In this document: positions 17,364-26,837 of the stretch, in pieces
Layout of the letters: each line of letters starts with the position of its first letter
How positions within the stretch are numbered: position 1 is the first letter of the stretch
Origin: CAYWJA01 sp964458485
GTDB lineage: Bacteria; Patescibacteriota; Gracilibacteria; UM-FILTER-43-11
DNA length: 60,868 nt
Assembly (NCBI GenBank): GCA_964458485.1
Contig: CAYWJA010000006.1
Span: 1-60,868, forward strand
Reading direction: 5' to 3'
The notes under the pieces: generated by a model
Told to the model about the DNA's origin: nothing
The model's database searches: none
Seen by the model: only the letters and a program-made list of their open reading frames with translations
Translations under genes and position numbers: made by a program

Positions 17364-18854
17364 ATGAAGCTAGAACTTAAAATAACCCCACAGTTAAAAA
17401 CTGAAGCTATTCAATCTTTGGTGCAAAAATTGGAAGATGGTGAGAAGGAAAGATTTAAAAATGCTTTGAATTTTTGGCACACAAAACCACATCAGCATTT
17501 TTCTATTGAAATGAATCAATTAAAAATGCTTTTTGGCAGTAATCCTAATGCTGCAAATCAACACGGTGCATTAGAAAAACCTCATATGGTAAAAGGTGAT
17601 TTTGTAATGCTTTCTGAAGATGAAATGTCTAAGGTGGACATCGATGAAAAAGTAGGAATCAGATTTGGTGATTGCATCTTTATAGGGTCCAATACGCCCC
17701 AAGAGTATATATCTATGATAGTCATGAACCTACTTATTGTCAGCGGAGTGGAATCAAAAGACCAAGAGATAATGGAATTACTAAGAAGTCAGGGAATTGA
17801 TATTGACGATGTTAATCTTTCGCGCCATTGGACGGCAAACTTATTCGACATAATAATTGCCGAAAAATACCTTAGTACTGAACAATTTAATAGATATCTA
17901 AAATGGAGAAAAGAAATTGAACGTACTGAATTCTTTGTAAATCCAGACATGCATGATCTTATGACGAGAATGCTTGCTTATACCAGATACAAACGTACAA
18001 CCCATCCCGAAAAACGTCAAAAATATGGAAGGCTTTCATGGAGAAATTCTGGTATTATAATGGGTTTTCGAAATGAAATAGTCGATAAATTCGGTAGAGA
18101 TTTTTTAATGTCCCGAAGCGATGTCATATTTAGAAAACTATCTGAAGTTGATGAATTTGAGCCAGAAACAATGATGCGCACACTATCTTTTATTTTGAAT
18201 AACGCAAATGGGGGTAAGATTGATTTCGATGGGCATGGGGATCTTGATAGGCAAGCATACTTGTTATCTGAAGATAATATTGGTAAAGGTTATGCTTTAC
18301 TAAAAACACAAGGAGAAGGATCTTCTGAATACAAATTAGCTAGAAGTTACGGCCAGACCATTGAGGCGTTAAGAGATCGTATCCTCTTTTTCTATCGCGA
18401 AGCAATTAAAAAATTAGGAGAACATAACGATGTATCCATTGCGCTGGCTAGTGCTTTAAAAAATAGATCTAGTCTATTGATGCAGGGTGAAAATTTAGTT
18501 ACTCCTGTTGATATAAATTCGCCAACAGCTCAAGATGATATAGCTAGGCAAAAAGAAGGTATACAGGAAAAATTAGATCAAGCTAGGCAAATGCTAGAAG
18601 AATATGAGGAGTTAGAAATCAAAATCCAGGAAAAAGCAAATTCAGATAATCCCGCAATTATACCTGCTAGTATTGCATCAGATAAAATGAGTCTTATGCA
18701 AATAGAGGTAAGCTTAAGAAGACAATTAGAAAGCCTAAGTGAGGCATCGGCAATGATTGCTCAATTATATGACCTACGGCAAAGGCAGGGTAGCCTACTA
18801 GCCCAAGTTGAATTAGGTAACCCAGTACCACCACCGCTAAGACTAAAAAGTTAA
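17364..18854 (+). CDS. Large protein of unknown function with C-terminal coiled coil
   Basis: 496 residues, no membrane segment. The first ~370 residues appear helical without a motif I recognise (HTKPHQHFSIEMNQ, YLKWRKEIERTEFFVNP). Residues ~385-475 are a coiled coil (KEGIQEKLDQARQMLEEYEELEIK). It has its own consensus promoter and terminator, so it is a single-gene unit. The function is unknown. Confidence 0.75.
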   Translation: MKLELKITPQLKTEAIQSLVQKLEDGEKERFKNALNFWHTKPHQHFSIEMNQLKMLFGSNPNAANQHGALEKPHMVKGDFVMLSEDEMSKVDIDEKVGIRFGDCIFIGSNTPQEYISMIVMNLLIVSGVESKDQEIMELLRSQGIDIDDVNLSRHWTANLFDIIIAEKYLSTEQFNRYLKWRKEIERTEFFVNPDMHDLMTRMLAYTRYKRTTHPEKRQKYGRLSWRNSGIIMGFRNEIVDKFGRDFLMSRSDVIFRKLSEVDEFEPETMMRTLSFILNNANGGKIDFDGHGDLDRQAYLLSEDNIGKGYALLKTQGEGSSEYKLARSYGQTIEALRDRILFFYREAIKKLGEHNDVSIALASALKNRSSLLMQGENLVTPVDINSPTAQDDIARQKEGIQEKLDQARQMLEEYEELEIKIQEKANSDNPAIIPASIASDKMSLMQIEVSLRRQLESLSEASAMIAQLYDLRQRQGSLLAQVELGNPVPPPLRLKS

Positions 18855-18881
18855 GTATTTTTATACTTTTATTGTGAATGT

Positions 18882-18920
18882 GGCCAAATAAAAGGTAGTT
18901 TATTATTTGGTCTTTTTATT
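18882..18920 (+). terminator. Terminator after the 17364 gene
   Basis: Stem GGCCAAATAA / TTATTTGGTC with one or two G-U pairs followed by a T tract (CTTTTTATTT). It overlaps the next promoter's -35 region. Confidence 0.75.
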
Positions 18921-18948
18921 TGACTATTTTATTTTTTTATTGTACAAT
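18920..18948 (+). promoter_or_regulatory. Promoter for the ABC exporter gene
   Basis: TTGACT, 17 nt, TACAAT, upstream of a long inverted repeat (19011-19113) that would fold in the 5' leader of the gene at 19119. Confidence 0.7.
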
Positions 18949-19010
18949 TATAAATACTTCTGTAACAAAAACGCTATTTCTGCGTTATAAATAAAGCCAT
19001 TTTAAGTTTT

Positions 19011-19113
19011 AGGATTTGTAAGATTAAAAGGATTTGTAAGATTTGTAGGATATTTATATCGAATTACAGTAATCGTACAAATCCTACAAATCATAAAAAT
19101 CCTACAAATCCTA
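19011..19113. repeat. Repeat family G: AGGATTTGTAGGAT long inverted repeat
   Basis: About 40-nt arms: left repeats of GGATTTGTAAGATT/TTTGTAGGAT, right ACAAATCCTACAAATC, separated by ~22 nt. It directly precedes the ABC exporter start codon and would place a large hairpin in its leader. Confidence 0.85.
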
Positions 19114-19118
19114 ATATA

Positions 19119-20885
19119 ATGAGAACGAATACAAAGAGAACATTCAGGCATTACTGGAATCACATTAAAAGATTCAAAATTTTAACTGCTATTGCGGTTC
19201 TTTCGATGATAGCTGTTGTTGCAATAGAGTTATTCATTCCATATTTATATAAAATCTTCTTCGATACACTAACAACCAGCAAAGATGCTCTTGAAACATC
19301 ATCTTTTCTTATAAAGATTATTTTATTAGCTGCTGGTCTGCATTGTGCATCAAATATCTTACGCAGAACTGGGGATTTTATGAATATTAAATTGGAGGCA
19401 AAGGTAATGAGGAATCTATTTCAGGATTCCTTCGAATATCTACATAAACATTCGTACAACTTTTTTAGTAACAATTTTACAGGTTCACTGGTTAAAAAAG
19501 TTAACCGTTTAGTTTATGCTTTTGAGAACATCTACGATAATATCTATTATGAGCTATTTCCTCTATTTTTAAGAATAGCTGTGATATTCGCAGTACTTCT
19601 TTGGATGCATCCGGTTATCGGTTTTATAATGTTAATTTGGACAATAGTTTTCCTTGTATCGAACTACTTATTTATATTATACAAATGGAAATTTGACACT
19701 ATAAGAGTTGCTGCAGACACTAAAATTACAGGAGTTCTTGCAGATACAATAACTAATAGCTCCAATGTAAGACTTTTTGCATCGCTTAATTTTGAATTAA
19801 GGAAATTTAGAAAAGTATTAAACGACTGGATAAGGAAAATGACTAAAACCTGGAGGATGGAGACTTATGCAGAAACTATACAAGGATTCTTTATGATCCT
19901 TTTGGAATTTTTGGTTCTATATACAGCTATTAAGCTTTGGAGTAAGGGTATTTTAACAGTTGGTGATTTTGTGTGGATACAGGCCTACCTCCTTAGTCTA
20001 TTCATGCACCTATGGGGCTTCGGAAGAAATATGAGGCACCTTTACCAACGCCTAGCAGATGCAGGAGAAATGATTGAGGTTTTACATATAAAACATGAAG
20101 TAAGAGATGAAAAAAATGCCAAAAAAATAAGTGTTGTTAGGGGTAAGATAGAATTTAATGATGTTTCTTTTTCATATCAGGAGGAAGAAGAATCTGTTAT
20201 TAAAAATCTTAGCCTGAAAATAAAGCCTGGTGAAAAAGTTGCTGTAATCGGCCCTTCCGGAGGCGGTAAGTCTACAATTACCAAATTACTTTTACGATTT
20301 TTTGATATTCAGAAGGGTAATATTTTAATTGATAATCAGGATATTAAAAAAGTAACCCAAGAGAGTCTTCGTTCACAAATTAGCTTTGTACCTCAAGATC
20401 CTATCTTATTCCACAGAACTTTAATGGAAAATATTCAGTATGGCAGTAAAGATGTGGGCGAAGAAGAAGTAATAGCTGCTGCAAAACTTGCAAACTGCCA
20501 TGACTTTATAATGAATTTTACAGATAAATACAAAACCTATGTTGGTGAACGTGGTGTTAAACTTTCCGGAGGTGAACGTCAGAGGGTAGCTATTGCACGC
20601 GCAATACTCGCCAATGCTCCGATATTAGTATTAGATGAAGCAACAAGTAGCTTAGATTCAGAATCTGAAATGTTAATTCAGGAGGCTTTGCAAAATTTAA
20701 TGAAGCATAAAACTACTATTGTAATTGCTCACAGGCTTTCAACTATCATGAAAATGGATCGCATCCTTGTATTACAAGATGGCAAAATCGTTGAAGAAGG
20801 TACTCATGCTGATTTACTTTCACACAAAACTGGCTTATACAAAAAAATGTGGAATTTGCAGGTAGGTGGGTATGTGGAGGAATAA
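19119..20885 (+). CDS. ABC exporter, fused membrane and ATPase domains (MsbA-like)
   Basis: 588 residues. Six membrane helices (about 20-300) are followed by an ATPase domain: Walker A GPSGGGKST, Q-loop FVPQDPILF, signature LSGGERQRVAIARAIL, Walker B ILVLDEATSSLDSE and H-loop IAHRLS. A homodimeric exporter of lipids, drugs or peptides; the substrate is not evident. No partner half-transporter is adjacent, which fits a homodimer. Confidence 0.93.
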   Translation: MRTNTKRTFRHYWNHIKRFKILTAIAVLSMIAVVAIELFIPYLYKIFFDTLTTSKDALETSSFLIKIILLAAGLHCASNILRRTGDFMNIKLEAKVMRNLFQDSFEYLHKHSYNFFSNNFTGSLVKKVNRLVYAFENIYDNIYYELFPLFLRIAVIFAVLLWMHPVIGFIMLIWTIVFLVSNYLFILYKWKFDTIRVAADTKITGVLADTITNSSNVRLFASLNFELRKFRKVLNDWIRKMTKTWRMETYAETIQGFFMILLEFLVLYTAIKLWSKGILTVGDFVWIQAYLLSLFMHLWGFGRNMRHLYQRLADAGEMIEVLHIKHEVRDEKNAKKISVVRGKIEFNDVSFSYQEEEESVIKNLSLKIKPGEKVAVIGPSGGGKSTITKLLLRFFDIQKGNILIDNQDIKKVTQESLRSQISFVPQDPILFHRTLMENIQYGSKDVGEEEVIAAAKLANCHDFIMNFTDKYKTYVGERGVKLSGGERQRVAIARAILANAPILVLDEATSSLDSESEMLIQEALQNLMKHKTTIVIAHRLSTIMKMDRILVLQDGKIVEEGTHADLLSHKTGLYKKMWNLQVGGYVEE

Positions 20886-20886
20886 A

Positions 20887-21092
20887 TTATTTCAGATTTC
20901 TGATTTGTGATTTCGCAATGTCATGTCGTATTTAGCATTTAGTAATTAACTTGTCATTCTGAACTTATTTCAGAATCCACGTTTTACTCGTTTACGATGG
21001 ATCCTGAAATAAATTCAGGATGACAAAAAGAAAAATGCCAAATACGGAATGTGATTTTTGAATGCGAAATCAAAAATTCGAAATGCGAAATA
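20887..21092. repeat. Repeat family A, copy 5, with a nested B element
   Basis: A arms (GATTTCGCAATGTCATG... and ...GAATGCGAAATCAAAAATTC) enclose a short B element at 20952-21025. The B element thus lies in the loop of the A element. Confidence 0.85.
20952..21025. repeat. Repeat family B, short copy nested in repeat A
   Basis: 74 nt: TTGTCATTCTGAACTTATTTCAG hairpin at the left and ATCCTGAAATAAATTCAGGATGACAA at the right, with only CACGTTTTACTCGTTTACG between. It lacks the long interior of full B copies. Confidence 0.8.
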
Positions 21093-21120
21093 GCAAAAAT
21101 CTCTTGATTGAGATTTTTGC
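21093..21120. terminator. 11-bp hairpin before the Gld-like operon
   Basis: GCAAAAATCTC, loop TTGATT, GAGATTTTTGC: a perfect stem in the leader of the ATPase gene at 21162. It could end transcription from the ABC exporter or act as an attenuator; there is no long T-run after it. Confidence 0.5.
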
Positions 21121-21161
21121 ATATGGTATATCTATTCAGGTCTTTTTTTAATATAAAATTT

Positions 21162-22097
21162 ATGTCTGTAGTCCGCGTTCGCAGCCTAAAAAAGAAATAT
21201 GGTGACAATGAAGCTCTTAAAGGAATCTCCTTTAGCGTTAAAAAGGGTGAAATTCTTGGATTTTTAGGGCCTAATGGCGCAGGTAAAACTACAACTGTAA
21301 AAATTCTAAACTGTTTCATGTCTGCCAATAGCGGTGAGGCAAGTGTTGCAGGATATGACTGCTTTAAAGATAGTTTGGATGTTCGCAGTAAGATCGGCTA
21401 TCTTCCGGAAAACAATCCATTGTATATGGATATGACAGTTTTTGAATATCTGGAACATGTTGCTAGCTTGTATGACATCCCTGAAAATAAAATTCCCGCC
21501 AAAATTGAAGGAGTTGTAGATGGATGTAGTCTAAACCAAAAAATCCATAGTCTTATAGGTACTCTTTCTAAGGGCTACAGGCAAAGAGTGGGGCTTGCAG
21601 CTGCTCTTATTCATGATCCGGAAATATTAATTTTAGACGAGCCAACTGTTGGGCTTGACCCGAACCAAATTGTAGAAATAAGGAATCTAATTAAAAGGCT
21701 AGGTAAAGAAAAAACAGTTATTATATGTAGCCATAATCTGGCGGAAATGGAATTAACATGTACAAGGGTTATAATTATCAATCAGGGTAAAATTGTCGCT
21801 GCAGGCTCACCTGTTAAGCTAAGAAAATTAGTAGAAGGGCACGCCAATTTAAAATTGACCATACGCGGTAATAAAAAGGGGGCAATGAAAATACTCCAAT
21901 CCATAAATGGTATTAAGAATATATCCACGAAACCTGGGGTTGAAAAAGGTGCATGGAATTATAACCTCATAACTATCAAAAATCGTGACCTCAGAGAAGA
22001 GATAGTATCAAAATTACACGACAATGGCTTCAGTCTTTTGGAGATATGTAAAGAATTCGTATCTCTTGAGGAAATATTTAATGAAGTTACTAAATAA
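21162..22097 (+). CDS. ABC-2 type transporter ATPase (GldA-like)
   Basis: About 311 residues from the ATG at 21162 (MSVVRVRSL). Walker A GPNGAGKTTT, Q-loop LPENNPLY, signature LSKGYRQRVGLAAAL, Walker B ILILDEPTVGLD, H-loop SHNLAEME, then an ~80-residue C-terminal domain. With the next three genes it forms a Gld-type ABC unit, as described for gliding-motility genes of Bacteroidetes, but such operons also occur in non-gliders. The substrate is unknown. Confidence 0.9.
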   Translation: MSVVRVRSLKKKYGDNEALKGISFSVKKGEILGFLGPNGAGKTTTVKILNCFMSANSGEASVAGYDCFKDSLDVRSKIGYLPENNPLYMDMTVFEYLEHVASLYDIPENKIPAKIEGVVDGCSLNQKIHSLIGTLSKGYRQRVGLAAALIHDPEILILDEPTVGLDPNQIVEIRNLIKRLGKEKTVIICSHNLAEMELTCTRVIIINQGKIVAAGSPVKLRKLVEGHANLKLTIRGNKKGAMKILQSINGIKNISTKPGVEKGAWNYNLITIKNRDLREEIVSKLHDNGFSLLEICKEFVSLEEIFNEVTK

Positions 22098-22232
22098 TTT
22101 CGGAATTCGTATCTCAGATTTCGCATTGTCATTTACCAATTAGCATTCTGCATTTACTAACTAATTAGTTGATTGCTAAATGAGAAATGCTAAATGTGAA
22201 TCTGAAATCAGAAATGCGAAATGCTAAATAAA
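22098..22232. repeat. Repeat family A, copy 6
   Basis: Arms AATTCGTATCTCAGATTTCG and GAATCTGAAATCAGAAATGC with the CTAACTAATTAG centre, between the ATPase and permease genes inside the Gld-like operon. Confidence 0.85.
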
Positions 22233-22236
22233 AACC

Positions 22237-22959
22237 ATGAAGATAAAACATATTAATACAATTATCGACAAGGAACTAAAGAGTTACTTCAACTCCCCTC
22301 TGGCCTATATATTTATAACAGCTTTTTTGATATTTACTTCATGGCTTTATTTTAGGGGCTTTTTTATAACAAATTTGGCTACAATGCGGCCATTCTTTGC
22401 AAATCTGCCTTGGTTATTTCTTTTTCTTGTGCCTGCGATTACCATGAGGTTGTGGTCTGAAGAGCAAAAACTTGGAACAATTGAATTATTATTAACATCC
22501 CCAATTACAGAATGGGAAGCAGTGCTTGGTAAATTTTTAGCCAGCTTTATATTTCTAATTATAGCCCTACTGCTCTCCTTAATAATCCCAGTTATTTTAT
22601 TTTTTACAGGCAGCCCGGATTGGGGAACTATTGCAAGTGGCTACCTTGGTGCGATCCTTTTAGGAGGGGTTTATCTTGCAATAGGGCTATGGATATCCAG
22701 CCTAACTAATAATCAAATTATTGCGTTTATAATTTCCGCAATACTTATTTTTATATTATTTATATTAAGTCAGCCGATAATACTTCATACAGCCCCATCA
22801 TTCCTTGTCCCTATCTTTAAATATTTAGGTATCGGATCGCATTTTCAAAGTATTCTGCGCGGAGTAATTGATACCCGCGATTTAATTTATTATATATCTT
22901 TAATTTTTACCTTTCTTTATTTTAATGTTGCCAGCTTGAATAGTAGAAAATGGCACTAA
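22237..22959 (+). CDS. ABC-2 transporter permease (GldF-like)
   Basis: 240 residues, six membrane helices, with the opening IDKELKSYFNSPLAYIF and the conserved ITMRLWSEEQKLGTIELLLTSPI typical of ABC-2/NosY-GldF permeases. It would pair with the ATPase at 21162. The gene at 23066 follows after repeat D. Confidence 0.88.
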   Translation: MKIKHINTIIDKELKSYFNSPLAYIFITAFLIFTSWLYFRGFFITNLATMRPFFANLPWLFLFLVPAITMRLWSEEQKLGTIELLLTSPITEWEAVLGKFLASFIFLIIALLLSLIIPVILFFTGSPDWGTIASGYLGAILLGGVYLAIGLWISSLTNNQIIAFIISAILIFILFILSQPIILHTAPSFLVPIFKYLGIGSHFQSILRGVIDTRDLIYYISLIFTFLYFNVASLNSRKWH

Positions 22960-23062
22960 ATAGTGCTGTAGTGCTTTAGTGCTATAGTGCTGTAGTGCTT
23001 TAGTGCTATAGTCCTGTAGTGCTCTAATTAATTCAATAGGACGACAGCACAACAGCACTAAA
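22960..23062. repeat. Repeat family D, second copy
   Basis: Tandem AGTGCTGTAGTGCTTTAGTG units facing AGGACGACAGCACAACAGCAC, between the permease and GldG-like genes. Confidence 0.8.
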
Positions 23063-23065
23063 ATT

Positions 23066-24610
23066 ATGAATTTTCTTAACAAATTCAAATACGCCAGGGA
23101 TTCCTATCTAGCTACGATTCTAATCGTTGCGATTGTTGTAATGGTAAATTTTATTGCCGCACGTCATTTTATAAAAGTAGATTTAACAAAAAACAAAATT
23201 TATGCAGTTTCTGATGCAAGTAAACAAATAATGAATAATCTCAGTGATATTGTAACTGTTAAAGTCTTCTTTTCAGACAAGCTACCGCCAGATTTATTTG
23301 CGGTACAACAATATGTAGGCGATACATTGGGTGAACTTTCTTCATATTCTAAAGGAAACCTATCTGTACGATTGTTAAATCCTGAAAAACCCGAAATCAA
23401 GAAGGAAGCCTTGAGCCTTGGCATACCGCAAATTCAGATGAATGTTATAGAAAAAGACAAATTAGAAGTAAAAAATGGATTTTTAGGAATTGCTGTAACC
23501 TATGGCGGAAAAACCGAAATCATGCCAGTTGTTCAGAATATTTTAAATGTAGAATATGATCTTGTATCTGCCATTAAAAAAGTTGTAGCAGTCAAAACTC
23601 CTGCTATCGGGTTTATATCGGACCATGGTGAACCAAGTCTTAAGTCAAATATTACTTCTGGAAGCCAAGGTAATTCTTTTAATTTACTAAATAAAGCATT
23701 AAGTAAAAATTATAAAGTTACCTCTGTAAAACTACAAAAAGAAGATGAACTTGATAATTTGGATACACTTGTATTAGCAGGATCAAAAACTCTATTTACA
23801 GAAGATGAACTAAAGAAAATCGATAAATTTGTTATTAATGGAGGAAATTTAGTTGTACTCCTAGATATGATCAATATTGACACTGAACTTAAAACTTCTG
23901 ACTCAGAAATCAATTTAAACAAATTACTTAAAGGCCAAGGTGTAGAAATTTCAAACAAGCTTATTTTAGACACTTCCAATGAAAGGGCGACCTTCAACCA
24001 GGGGTATATGAATTTTATCATACCTTATCCTTTTTGGGTCAAGGGAGTTAATAGAAATTTTAATAAATCTAACCCCGTTGTATCTAATTTAAATTCAATT
24101 GTGTTTCCTTGGGCAAGCCCATTACAAATATCTAAAAAAGAAGGTGTTAAATCTACCATTCTTATAAGTACAACAAAAAAAGCATGGACACAGGAAAGTC
24201 CTTATAATTTAAATCCAAATGCAATCCAGGCACCAGGGTCAAAAAATCAATATCCATTAGCTGTTTTGATTGAAGGAAAAATTACTAGTGTATTTGAGCA
24301 AAAAAGTGATAAAAATAAAAAATCTGGTAGTATTTTAGTTACTAGTAATTCCCGCTTCATTACCGACAGATTTCTAAAATTATATAACCAAAATTTAATA
24401 TTTATAATGAATGCTATAGACTTTTTGACTCTGGATGAATCTCTGATTAGCATTCGTTCAAAAACATCTCTCGATCTTTCTTTAAAGAATCTAAACAATC
24501 GCGATCGTAATATCGTTAAATTTGTAGGTATACTTTTAATGCCGATTTTGGTAGTTATATATGGGGTAGCAAGGTCTTTTATGAGGAAGAGGGGGAGGAT
24601 TTTAAACTAG
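23066..24610 (+). CDS. GldG-like auxiliary ABC transport protein
   Basis: 514 residues. One N-terminal membrane helix (about 18-36), a large extracytoplasmic part and a C-terminal helix near 490-508 (ILLMPILVVIYGVARSF). The opening VDLTKNKIYAVSDASKQIM and YSKGNLSVRLLNPE match GldG/ABC-type uncharacterised transport proteins (DUF7088 and the following domain). It is thought to act as the exposed subunit of the transporter. Order ATPase-permease-GldG-DUF4340 is conserved. Confidence 0.85.
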   Translation: MNFLNKFKYARDSYLATILIVAIVVMVNFIAARHFIKVDLTKNKIYAVSDASKQIMNNLSDIVTVKVFFSDKLPPDLFAVQQYVGDTLGELSSYSKGNLSVRLLNPEKPEIKKEALSLGIPQIQMNVIEKDKLEVKNGFLGIAVTYGGKTEIMPVVQNILNVEYDLVSAIKKVVAVKTPAIGFISDHGEPSLKSNITSGSQGNSFNLLNKALSKNYKVTSVKLQKEDELDNLDTLVLAGSKTLFTEDELKKIDKFVINGGNLVVLLDMINIDTELKTSDSEINLNKLLKGQGVEISNKLILDTSNERATFNQGYMNFIIPYPFWVKGVNRNFNKSNPVVSNLNSIVFPWASPLQISKKEGVKSTILISTTKKAWTQESPYNLNPNAIQAPGSKNQYPLAVLIEGKITSVFEQKSDKNKKSGSILVTSNSRFITDRFLKLYNQNLIFIMNAIDFLTLDESLISIRSKTSLDLSLKNLNNRDRNIVKFVGILLMPILVVIYGVARSFMRKRGRILN

Positions 24611-24760
24611 CCCTATCGTGCTGTCGTCCTTTCGTGCTGTAGTGCTCTGTTAATTAAATAGCTTAGAACGAAAGCACTACATATACCCAAGAATAGCAAA
24701 AAAACGCCAGTGCAAAGCTAAGCATTACAGCATAAAACTTAACAAGCACGACAGCACTAA
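24611..24760. repeat. Repeat family D, third copy
   Basis: Contains TCGTGCTGTCGTCC words and the 80-nt segment 24681-24760, whose reverse complement is 5704-5783 (three differences). It separates the GldG-like and DUF4340 genes. Confidence 0.85.
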
Positions 24761-24815
24761 TAAAAAGTATAAATACAGTCCGCTCCGCAAGGCAAGCATA
24801 ACAACTCCAACTAAA

Positions 24816-25730
24816 ATGAGTACTCTCAAAAAAATCCTTATAGTATTCGTAGCCCTTTTAATTTTTATTATTGTTGTTGAACAGCCTGGCAAAAAGGTTG
24901 CAGACAAAAGTAAAAATATAAAATTTTTCATACCGGCAATGGATATGAAAGATGTGCAAAAAATAGAGATTAAAAATGCAACAAAAGAGATGCTTTTAGA
25001 AAAAGTAGATGGTAAATGGCAAGTAAAAAATGGATCTTTTTTTCCTGCTGATAAACAAAGAATAAATGATTTCTTGAAAGCTCTGCATGATTTAAAACAA
25101 GGAAGGCTAGTAGCTAAAAATAAAAAAAATCAATCTTTTTATTCTGTAGACAACAAAGGCGGAACTTCTATTCAGATTTGGAATAATATAAATAGTATTT
25201 CAAGTTTTATTATAGGGCAAAATACTAAGGGCGGACAATTTGTCAGAAATATAAATGAAAGTATGGTTTATGAATCCACTCCAAGCTTAACATCACATGT
25301 AAAATTAGATACTAATTATTGGAAAGATCGCATCTTACTAAATGTAAGTGAAAATAAAGTAAGACAAATTACATTACACAGCCCAACAGATGAGCTGGTT
25401 CTGGAAAAATCAATTGAAGGAATATGGGGCGCTATTCGTCCTAAAAAATATAAAGCAGATAGTACTGCCGTTATCACCTTATTCAAAGAACTGGAGAAAC
25501 TAGAGGCAACTTCTGTAGCAGATGAGAAGGAGGCTAAAAAAGCAGATCTTAAAAAGCCTGATCATAAAATATCCGTACGAATGACTGATAACTCTTTAAA
25601 ATCAGTGATGTTCAAGGCTATGGATAAAGAAGGAAAAAAATACTACACCAAAAACGGTAAAACAGATTATATATACATCGTTTCATCTGATTTAATTGAT
25701 AAGATTTTTGGATTAAAGCTTAGCCATTAA
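24816..25730 (+). CDS. DUF4340 protein of the Gld-like ABC operon
   Basis: 304 residues. An N-terminal membrane anchor (5-22) is followed by beta-rich repeats of DUF4340 type: IEIKNATKEMLLEKVDGKWQV, a PADKQRINDFLKAL helix, and a second unit LHSPTDELVLEKSIEGIWGAI. DUF4340 proteins usually end Gld-type ABC operons. The stop overlaps the convergent yebC end by 18 nt. Confidence 0.85.
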   Translation: MSTLKKILIVFVALLIFIIVVEQPGKKVADKSKNIKFFIPAMDMKDVQKIEIKNATKEMLLEKVDGKWQVKNGSFFPADKQRINDFLKALHDLKQGRLVAKNKKNQSFYSVDNKGGTSIQIWNNINSISSFIIGQNTKGGQFVRNINESMVYESTPSLTSHVKLDTNYWKDRILLNVSENKVRQITLHSPTDELVLEKSIEGIWGAIRPKKYKADSTAVITLFKELEKLEATSVADEKEAKKADLKKPDHKISVRMTDNSLKSVMFKAMDKEGKKYYTKNGKTDYIYIVSSDLIDKIFGLKLSH

Positions 25731-26453
25731 TTCATCATCAATATCAAAATTGCTCGATACATTGGTTACATCTGGATCTTCCTCCAGGGCGTCCATGAAG
25801 TCGAGGACTTTTTTGGCAGAAGATTCATCTTCCATTTTAACAGTATCGTTTGGCACTAAAAGTACTTCTGCATTCTCGATTTCAATCCCCTGCTCTTTTA
25901 GTTTTTCATCAACTTGACTTAGGTCATTCGGCGCTGTGTATATTTCGACAATATCTTCTTCAGATTTAATATCTTCTGCACCCGCATCAATTGCAGCCAA
26001 TTCGATATCATCTGTATTGCCGTCAGACTTAACTGTAATCACACCTTTTCTTGTAAACATCCACGCAACACTGCCAGCACCACCTAAGTTACCGCCTCTT
26101 TTTCCAAAAATAGTACGAATATTAGTATATGTGCGATTTTTATTGTCGGTAAGACACTCCACCATTACAGCAGTGCCGCAAGGCCCATAACCTTCGTAAG
26201 ATAATTCAGATAGCTCAGCACCCTTTAACTCCCCTGTTCCACGCTTAACAGCACGTTCTATATTGTTATTCGGAACATTCTCCTTCTTTGCATTATCAAT
26301 AGCCAGGCGAAGCGATGGATTCATATCCGGATCTCCGCCGGAACGTGCAGCGATCGTAATTAAATTTGCGTGACGCGTAAAAATCTTACCACGTTTTGCA
26401 TCCGTGGCTGCTTTTTTGTGTTTGATGGAATGCCATTTGCTGTGTCCACTCAT
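25713..26453 (-). CDS. yebC: YebC/TACO1 family protein
   Basis: 246 residues, the full family length. MSGHSKWHSIKHKKAATDAK opening, GGDPDMNPSLRLAIDNAKKENVP and RGGNLGGAGSVAWMF are diagnostic. Members were long described as transcription regulators; recent work points to translation of proline-rich stretches on the ribosome. Convergent with the DUF4340 gene. Confidence 0.95.
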   Translation of the reverse strand: MSGHSKWHSIKHKKAATDAKRGKIFTRHANLITIAARSGGDPDMNPSLRLAIDNAKKENVPNNNIERAVKRGTGELKGAELSELSYEGYGPCGTAVMVECLTDNKNRTYTNIRTIFGKRGGNLGGAGSVAWMFTRKGVITVKSDGNTDDIELAAIDAGAEDIKSEEDIVEIYTAPNDLSQVDEKLKEQGIEIENAEVLLVPNDTVKMEDESSAKKVLDFMDALEEDPDVTNVSSNFDIDDELMAKL

Positions 26454-26455
26454 AT

Positions 26456-26570
26456 TCCGATTGGTGATCCGATTGGTGATCCGATTGGTGATCCGATTGA
26501 GCCTATTCGGTTAAACCCCTATTGGATCTCCTATGAATCTCCCATTGGCTCCCCTATTGGTTACGGTACT
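26456..26570. repeat. Repeat family E: GATCC-ATTGG words
   Basis: Four tandem GATTGGTGATCC units then TATTGGATCTCC / CCCATTGGCTCCCCTATTGG. It lies between yebC and rpsR. Related stretches occur at 38555-38620, 59788-59822 and 60207-60275. Confidence 0.8.
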
Positions 26571-26811
26571 TATTAACAAAGGGTAACATCCCCATTTCTC
26601 TGGCACGCTTGACAGATGTTGAGAGCTTTTTCTGATGACGTAAGCATACTCCAGAATAATAACGATTCTTTATCTTCTGAAAACCATCAATAAAATATTT
26701 AAGGGTTTTTATATCCTTATAATCAATATCTTTCATCTGGTTAGTGCAAAATGCACATCTTCGTTTTCCTAGTGGGTGATTTTGTTTGGTTGAAAATATT
26801 ACTGTAGCCAT
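26554..26811 (-). CDS. rpsR: Ribosomal protein bS18
   Basis: 85 residues, with RRCAFCTNQMKDIDYKDIKTLKYFI and RYYSGVCLRHQKKLSTSVKRAREMGMLPFV as in S18; both Cys pairs are kept. It is downstream of rpsF on the same strand, with repeat A between instead of the usual ssb. Confidence 0.95.
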   Translation of the reverse strand: MATVIFSTKQNHPLGKRRCAFCTNQMKDIDYKDIKTLKYFIDGFQKIKNRYYSGVCLRHQKKLSTSVKRAREMGMLPFVNKYRNQ

Positions 26812-26837
26812 GATATAAATTTTTATGGAATAAAAAT

